This document shows, one piece after another, positions 59,117 to 64,000 of a stretch of DNA of 64,000 nt. The stretch comes from Flectonema sp. DT1601 (taxonomy: Eukaryota > Euglenozoa > Diplonemea > Diplonemida > Diplonemidae): NCBI GenBank assembly GCA_964019425.1, contig OZ025825.1, forward strand, positions 62,001-126,000. Direction: 5' to 3'. The position numbers and the translations under genes were made by a program. The notes under the pieces are model-generated. The model was not told where the DNA came from. It saw nothing but the letters and a program-made list of their open reading frames with translations, and searched no databases. Every line of letters begins with the position of its first letter. Within the stretch, counting starts at the first letter, position 1.

Positions 59117-59752
59117 CTAATGTCTTGGTCTGTTTTCATTTTGTTTAACAGTTTTACGATCTCTGTTTGAACGTGGACTACGACTTCTACTTCTGCGTCC
59201 AACACGTCCTCCTCGTTGTTGGGATTTGTTTAGCTGCTGTTGCTTATTATTATTAATATTATTATTGTTATTATTATTAAATGTCACTTCAAGTGTTTCG
59301 GGGTTTAGTGTTGCACCTCTTGGGAGAGTTGCTCTAAGTTCTGTTTCCCTTGCTTGTCTCCCAACAAGCATATTCTTAAATGCACATTGATCATCTGCAG
59401 GGTCAGTTAAGTACTTTGTGTCGATGAATGACTGTCTAGATCTCAGACCAGCTGCTAAGCATTCCGTGTGACGAATTCGAGCTAGTTCTCGTGTGTAACC
59501 TATTGACCAATCGACTTGTTTACCATCGACGTCTATCCAAAGTTTGTTTACGCCTTTCATACCAATAATTCTCTTTGCTTTTAATGTCTTCGCTGAATCG
59601 AGTTCAAAATCAACGTATTCTCCGACGATCAGATTACCTCCTCCGATTGCTGAAAAATGAACCAAAACGTCTGTTGGTAGTGTTGTACATTTTATGAAAC
59701 CGTAGCCTCTCTCAGGCATCCATCTGTAAACTCTTCCGTTGTAGACAGACAT
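59117..59752 (-). CDS. Cold-shock-domain RNA-binding protein, copy 1
   Basis: The 211-residue product begins with a cold-shock domain (residues 1-65): GRVYRWMPERGYGFIKC matches the K-W-F...G-F-G-F-I RNP1 strand and VLVHFSAIGGG matches RNP2. Residues about 68-150 form a second conserved block shared with the next gene (VNKLWIDVDGKQVDWSIGY, FIDTKYLTDP, GRQARE, LPRGATLNPETL). The tail has an Asn run coded by a TTA/ATT repeat, a Gln run and an RS/RGG-like end (RSRSRSPRS). It should bind single-stranded RNA or DNA; trypanosome RBP16 is a family analogue, but no presequence is seen here. A CTGCAG 21 bases before the ATG is the likely acceptor. Confidence 0.87.
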   Translation of the reverse strand: MSVYNGRVYRWMPERGYGFIKCTTLPTDVLVHFSAIGGGNLIVGEYVDFELDSAKTLKAKRIIGMKGVNKLWIDVDGKQVDWSIGYTRELARIRHTECLAAGLRSRQSFIDTKYLTDPADDQCAFKNMLVGRQARETELRATLPRGATLNPETLEVTFNNNNNNNINNNKQQQLNKSQQRGGRVGRRSRSRSPRSNRDRKTVKQNENRPRH

Positions 59753-60091
59753 TTTTTTTGTTGTGAAATAATTCTGCAGATAGTAGTAACAAAAAAAGCA
59801 TAATAATCACTTACAAAAAGAACTTCAAGGCAATTGGGAAATTTTAATCACCAAACGAGCGTGTTAACTTGCACTGAATATGAGAAACATTTTTTTTTTT
59901 TTTTCCACTAATATATAAAAATATCTTCTCTCAGTAGTCTCATGAATAGGTGGTACAGATACTGATCTCACACTATGTTTACCTTTTTATATAGTCTTAA
60001 CGATTTCACAATAGAAAAGGTACTATGAATCATCAACACACGAGGGTATACATTTAACATAAACGACGAGAACAGGTATCGATCCCTGTCT
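59753..60091. other. Spacer between the two cold-shock genes
   Basis: Contains the acceptor of copy 1 (CTGCAG at about 59774), a T run near 59890-59904 and AT-rich sequence. No gene is seen. Confidence 0.55.
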
Positions 60092-60673
60092 TCAACGGTT
60101 GGATTTAGCTTTATTAGAGGCAATGCTATTATTAAAATTATCCCTCGATTGTCTTAGTGCTTTTTTTAATTTTCTCTGAAGCATGACTTTGTTATCAACA
60201 ATCGGTACCAAGGTATCCGGGTGTAACTTCATACCGTACGGCAGCTTTGATCTTAAGAGTGCTTCCTTTGCTTGTCTTCCAGACATCATTTTATTATATG
60301 CAACTTCTGAATCTTCAGGGTTCGTTAAATAGCTCGTATCTAAGAAGGTGTTTTCCGCCTTTAAATGGGTTGGACAGTTTTCAAGATATTTAATGCGGCG
60401 CATCTCACGATCAAATGCGATATTCCAATCAACCATGTTGCCTTCACCATCATACCACAGTTTGTTTACTCCTGCTCCTTTTATAGTCATAGCTCTTAGG
60501 TGATGGTTGGTTGGATCTATTTGAAATTGTACTGGTTTCCCTTCAACTAAATTTCCACCTCCAACTGTCTCGAATGTAACTTGTACATCTTGTCTGAAAT
60601 CAGGGCATTTTACATAACCGTACCCCCGGTCTGTCATCCATTTGTGAACCGTTCCTTCATAGTATGTACCCAT
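60092..60673 (-). CDS. Cold-shock-domain RNA-binding protein, copy 2
   Basis: The 193-residue product is a tandem paralogue of the gene just downstream. The cold-shock domain reads GTVHKWMTDRGYGYVKC and VQVTFETVGGG; the phenylalanine and histidine of RNP1/RNP2 are partly changed (FGFI to YGYV, HFS to TFE), so binding may be weaker or altered. The following block (VNKLWYDGEGNMVDWNIAF, FLDTSYLTNP, GRQAKE, LPYGMKLHPDTL) matches copy 1 closely. The tail is basic and lacks the RS and Gln runs. It has no clear CAG acceptor within ten bases of the ATG; a CAAAG or CAAG 3-18 bases upstream is the only candidate. Confidence 0.85.
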   Translation of the reverse strand: MGTYYEGTVHKWMTDRGYGYVKCPDFRQDVQVTFETVGGGNLVEGKPVQFQIDPTNHHLRAMTIKGAGVNKLWYDGEGNMVDWNIAFDREMRRIKYLENCPTHLKAENTFLDTSYLTNPEDSEVAYNKMMSGRQAKEALLRSKLPYGMKLHPDTLVPIVDNKVMLQRKLKKALRQSRDNFNNSIASNKAKSNR

Positions 60674-60843
60674 CTCCTTGATGGGGGTACTTTGTTGAGG
60701 AGGGGGGAAATTAAAACATAATTTTATTGTGACTAAATAACACTAAAGATTGAGAATTTCTTAATTTCTAAGAAACAAAATCTCATCATATCATATTATA
60801 TACATGTTGTGGGGTCACAACTAACGGATAAGAGAAATCGACA

Positions 60844-62772
60844 TCAGAGTGTGTAGAGTCCCTGAACAAACCTTCCTTTATATTTTGTTGAATCAGCATA
60901 AGTGTAGGTTCCATTGCCGTGCATTACTCCGTCAACAATCTCCCCTTCGTACATGTCAGCAATGGTTGGTTTCCCTTCAGCATTTAGTGGTCCGTTTGCA
61001 AAAGCGTACTTACCAAAGCCATCGAGTTTTTTTCCTCCACTCCAGTTGCCTGTGTAGTGATCTCCGTTTGGCATGTAGAGAGTTCCTTCACCTTCTTGAA
61101 TATCTGCAACCCAATCACCATTATATTCAAAACCTTCTCCGTATTTTAGTAATCCTTTGCCATCACGAAGACCGTTCTTAAAGTGTCCAGTGTAAACATC
61201 ACTGTTAGAGTATTTCATTATTCCTTTTCCATCAAGACGAGCATCATCTTGCCAAATACCACTATACTCATCACCAGAAGGAAGAGTCATCTTACCCTTA
61301 CCGTTACGTTTTCCTTCAGCCCACATGCCTGTAAAGGTTCCAGTTTCAACATCGTCTTCTATGTATGTGCAGGTACCAGTTCCGCTGGGTTGGTTTAAGG
61401 ACCAATCACCTGTGTACGTGGTGTTGTTGGAGTATTTTATTTCGCCTTTTCCACATCTAAAATCAGCCTTCCAATGACCAACGTAAGCAGATCCGTCGGT
61501 GAGTGAGATTTCACCTTCGCCTTCACGAAGGTCGTTAATCCACATTCCGAAGTATATGTCTCCATTACTGTAGGTACATTTCCCTTTACCATGTCGTTTG
61601 TTGTTTTCGAAATCCCCCTCGTAAATATCACCATTTGGATAATGTTTAGTTCCTTCTCCATTTTGCATATCATCATTCCAATTCCCTTCATACTTTGTGC
61701 CATCAGCAAAAGTGCAGATTCCAAAGTCGCATCGCATGTGTCGCTTGTCATCCCACCCGCCTTTGTGAACGTCACCTGCTGGGTACGTGAATTCACCTCC
61801 TGTTGTGACTCTTTCATTTTCAAGCCATTCTCCAGTAAATTTAATCTTACCAGGGAACTCTAATGTCCCAGGACCATGTCTTTTATCATCTACCCAAGAA
61901 CCTGTGTAGGTTTCACCTGAACTGTCGGTGTACTCTCCGTGACCGTTTCGCATATCAGAAATCCAATCACCTTTGTAGATGGTACCGTCAGTGAATGTGA
62001 CTACTGCGTTGGTTATCATTTTATCATTCTCCCATTTGGCTGTTACTTTAACTCCAGACTGGTAAGTAAAAGTACCTGCTCCAGATCGTTTGCTGGCTGA
62101 CCAGTGACCGTCGTAGCTAGTGCCGTCTGCGTATTCACATCGTCCCATTCCTTCTTTCACATTGTCCCGATATTCTCCTTCGTAAGTTTGTTTGTTATCA
62201 CGTCTTAGTATTCCTTTACCATTTCTCTTTCCCATTCTCCATTCTCCTTTATACTGTTTATCTTTCCATGTGTAAGTTCCCAATCCATCTTTCTCACCAT
62301 CTTTCCAATCGCCTTCATACTTCTCACCATTTGAATAGTCACAGATACCCTTACCATGTCGTTTGTCTAACAGCCAGGAACCGTTGTATGTGTGACCAGC
62401 AGGTGTTCTCCATATTGCTTTATAAGAATCGTGAATAGTGTAAGACACGGTTACGAAACTTACTCCAGACTGTGGTTGATAAATTATACTAACAAACACA
62501 TCATCCATTCTGAACTCTGAATGAGCAGGTAGGATGCTGATGGTTTTCTTTGGTGATGCGTCTTCCACCTTCCAAAGAGCGTTGATGTGATTAGGGTTAC
62601 TTTCATTAGAGATGTACATATAACACCTTCCTGCGGTATTGTTTTCAGATACAGAAACAGTTAACTGGGATCGTTTATAGCAATGGATTACGAATTCTAC
62701 TACTGGCTTACCATAAGATACTTGAATTTGAACCTCCACACTGTCAGACAGCTCTGTTACCTCGTCATCCAT
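60844..62772 (-). CDS. MORN-repeat protein with about 22 repeats
   Basis: The 642-residue product has a 115-residue N-terminal beta-rich region of unknown family (for example KPVVEFVIHCYKRSQLTVSV). The rest, from about residue 125 to the end, is MORN repeats of 23 residues (YEGDWKDGEKDGLGTY, YKGEWRMGKRNGKGIL, YTGHFKNGLRDGKGLL), about 22 in total and a few degenerate. There is no kinase, SET or other enzymatic domain. MORN proteins commonly act as membrane- or cytoskeleton-linked scaffolds, such as TbMORN1 at the flagellar-pocket collar of trypanosomes. An AACAG 20 bases before the ATG is the likely acceptor. The frame is intact. Confidence 0.92.
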   Translation of the reverse strand: MDDEVTELSDSVEVQIQVSYGKPVVEFVIHCYKRSQLTVSVSENNTAGRCYMYISNESNPNHINALWKVEDASPKKTISILPAHSEFRMDDVFVSIIYQPQSGVSFVTVSYTIHDSYKAIWRTPAGHTYNGSWLLDKRHGKGICDYSNGEKYEGDWKDGEKDGLGTYTWKDKQYKGEWRMGKRNGKGILRRDNKQTYEGEYRDNVKEGMGRCEYADGTSYDGHWSASKRSGAGTFTYQSGVKVTAKWENDKMITNAVVTFTDGTIYKGDWISDMRNGHGEYTDSSGETYTGSWVDDKRHGPGTLEFPGKIKFTGEWLENERVTTGGEFTYPAGDVHKGGWDDKRHMRCDFGICTFADGTKYEGNWNDDMQNGEGTKHYPNGDIYEGDFENNKRHGKGKCTYSNGDIYFGMWINDLREGEGEISLTDGSAYVGHWKADFRCGKGEIKYSNNTTYTGDWSLNQPSGTGTCTYIEDDVETGTFTGMWAEGKRNGKGKMTLPSGDEYSGIWQDDARLDGKGIMKYSNSDVYTGHFKNGLRDGKGLLKYGEGFEYNGDWVADIQEGEGTLYMPNGDHYTGNWSGGKKLDGFGKYAFANGPLNAEGKPTIADMYEGEIVDGVMHGNGTYTYADSTKYKGRFVQGLYTL

Positions 62773-62934
62773 ATTAGTGAATACGAGATCCTCTGTTCAC
62801 TAAATTAGATATAAATATGATTTCATTTCACAAATAATTGTCATTCAGATACAAAGTAAGCAGCTGACCCGCTTATCCCGAAAACAGTAATTAAAAGATA
62901 CTTAATAATCGTGTAAACACCCGACTCTGTTGGG

Positions 62935-64000
62935 TTATGGATGGTCAGGCAAACAGTCAATTCTCTTCTCTCGACATGTTTTCCCTTTCTCTATCATAAT
63001 ATAAAACATTCCCCAACTGCCGACTGCGATTAGTCTTTCCAAAGTATCAGACATACTTACAATATAATTTGCAGGAAATGGTGTAACTTCAGAATAGACT
63101 TTTGATGCGATGTAATTATTGGAATACCGCAGAGTTCGATCATCACACTGCATCACTGAAGGAACAGCAGACCCTTCATCAAGTCGATAGAATTGGATTG
63201 CCGGAACGTTATCGTCATCCGTTGATATTAAAAAAGTTTTATCAGAAATTATTATCGACGACGTCGATATTAAATTAATATGACAACATAAAGACATTAC
63301 AGGCCAACTTATTAAGATGACATCGACCCCTTCATCTGATAAACAGATGACCTTATCTTTGACGGATTTAAGTTCATAACAAGGAGACGCTACAACGATA
63401 CTACTTAATAAACCTTCTTCAGAATTGATTATTGAAATCCCGGGAACATTATCAAAATTAGTCGATACAACAACTCCCCTACATGATAAATTTTTAACAA
63501 ACGCAATAGCTGCTTTACTAGAACTACCTAAATCATGAATCTGAGACGATGAAAGCGTGACAGCAGGTGTGTCATTTCCTAACATTAAAATACAAATATT
63601 CATCACAATCAGTGCTGGCATGTGAGTGCTGATACTTATGTATATAGATGACTCAGTTACTGAATCAACCTCAGAAGAGTTAACGCAACTCATTTCAGCG
63701 ATACAGTCATCAGTGATTCCCAATACGTTTATTGGTATCTCAGTACATAATTCAAAGACTTTTATTTTCATGTGTTCAATCCTGAGTATGATTTCGTTCT
63801 CTCGTAGACATAAACACCCGATAACACCATCACATATTAAACATATTTGAATAACTTTTAGTGATTCTTCAACAGTAGAAACCAACTCATTTAGATTCCA
63901 ATCTATGGGTAATGATGATCCTAGAAACATGTTATAGAGGGAATCGATCCAAATGACTGTTTGAGTATCAGATGATTGGTTTGATATGGATCTAATTTTT
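62935..64000 (-). CDS. Orphan protein, N-terminus beyond the window
   Basis: The frame has an internal ATG at 63930 but stays open to the window edge (upstream residues read SSDTQTVIWIDSLYN), so it is probably truncated at its N-terminus by the window. Visible residues are mainly beta-strand-like with recurring units such as DNVPGISIINSEEG, DNVPAIQFYRLDEG and GNDTPAVTLSSSQ, spaced by about 45-90 residues, which suggests a repeat fold like a propeller. No WD or Kelch signature is evident. The C-terminus is MIEKGKTCREKRIDCLPDHP. Function unknown. Confidence 0.7.
   Translation of the reverse strand, partial: KIRSISNQSSDTQTVIWIDSLYNMFLGSSLPIDWNLNELVSTVEESLKVIQICLICDGVIGCLCLRENEIILRIEHMKIKVFELCTEIPINVLGITDDCIAEMSCVNSSEVDSVTESSIYISISTHMPALIVMNICILMLGNDTPAVTLSSSQIHDLGSSSKAAIAFVKNLSCRGVVVSTNFDNVPGISIINSEEGLLSSIVVASPCYELKSVKDKVICLSDEGVDVILISWPVMSLCCHINLISTSSIIISDKTFLISTDDDNVPAIQFYRLDEGSAVPSVMQCDDRTLRYSNNYIASKVYSEVTPFPANYIVSMSDTLERLIAVGSWGMFYIMIEKGKTCREKRIDCLPDHP

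Noticed and set aside
60068-60090. T-arm-like ACAGG...CCTGT next to the cold-shock gene end
   Set aside because: The loop is one base too long, and no other tRNA part is found.
1-64000. Bacterial origin of the contig, suggested by myxobacterial-type motifs and long intron-poor genes
   Set aside because: GT-AG introns with matching phases, a mitochondrial presequence, an SDEL signal, VPS9 and FBXL4-like domains all point to a eukaryote.
1-64000. CRISPR arrays, rRNA genes and recognisable reverse transcriptases or transposases
   Set aside because: None was seen on either strand by reading; simple repeats present are microsatellites and homopolymers.

Overview
The window looks like nuclear DNA of a protist that uses the standard stop codons. 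From about 6.7 kb to the right edge every well-supported gene lies on the minus strand, one after another with short spacers. Almost every gene has a C/T-AG dinucleotide 1-24 bases upstream of its ATG, usually after a pyrimidine-rich stretch. That is the expected trace of spliced-leader trans-splicing in a polycistronic unit. Ordinary cis-introns (GTATGT, GTTTGT or GTATGA donors with CAG or TAG acceptors) are also present, at least seven of them. Unidirectional gene order, apparent trans-splicing, cis-introns and a leishmanolysin-family protein together suggest Euglenozoa, most likely a diplonemid rather than a kinetoplastid. This placement is inference; no spliced-leader or rRNA gene was seen.

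Layout: 1-6.69 kb is homopolymer-rich and mostly non-coding, with a weak plus-strand trace of a cyclic-nucleotide-binding domain at 3.05-3.46 kb that faces the minus-strand cluster. Reading down the minus strand from the right edge come a 5'-partial orphan, a 22-repeat MORN protein, two tandem cold-shock-domain paralogues, a SPRY-like protein, an orphan, an ER-luminal TPR-JmjC-like protein whose 2.06-kb intron carries antisense ORFs of different composition, a class I cyclic nucleotide phosphodiesterase, a VPS9 Rab-GEF, and the giant gene. Below it lie a ubiquitin-like/leucine-rich-repeat protein, a mitochondrial-looking DEAD-box helicase, a ubiquitin-like/ankyrin protein and a small orphan.

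The dominant feature is the 31-kb gene at 15.16-46.28 kb. Six exons that join in frame encode about 10,146 residues; one exon alone is 28.8 kb. The product has a signal peptide, a leishmanolysin (M8) domain that has lost two of its three zinc-binding histidines, a C-type lectin domain, some 25 Ig-like repeats, a Kelch propeller, PAN/apple-like and WSC-like modules, EGF, laminin-G-like and jelly-roll modules, a Dickkopf-like cysteine-rich array, and an FBXL4-like discoidin domain. It reads as a giant secreted or surface adhesin built on a dead protease.

The other genes are housekeeping or regulatory: endosomal Rab activation (VPS9), cyclic-nucleotide signalling (PDE, perhaps the CNBD fragment), ER-lumen function (TPR-JmjC), mitochondrial RNA handling (DEAD-box) and RNA binding (cold-shock pair). 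I see no convincing tRNA, rRNA, CRISPR array or recognisable autonomous transposon.
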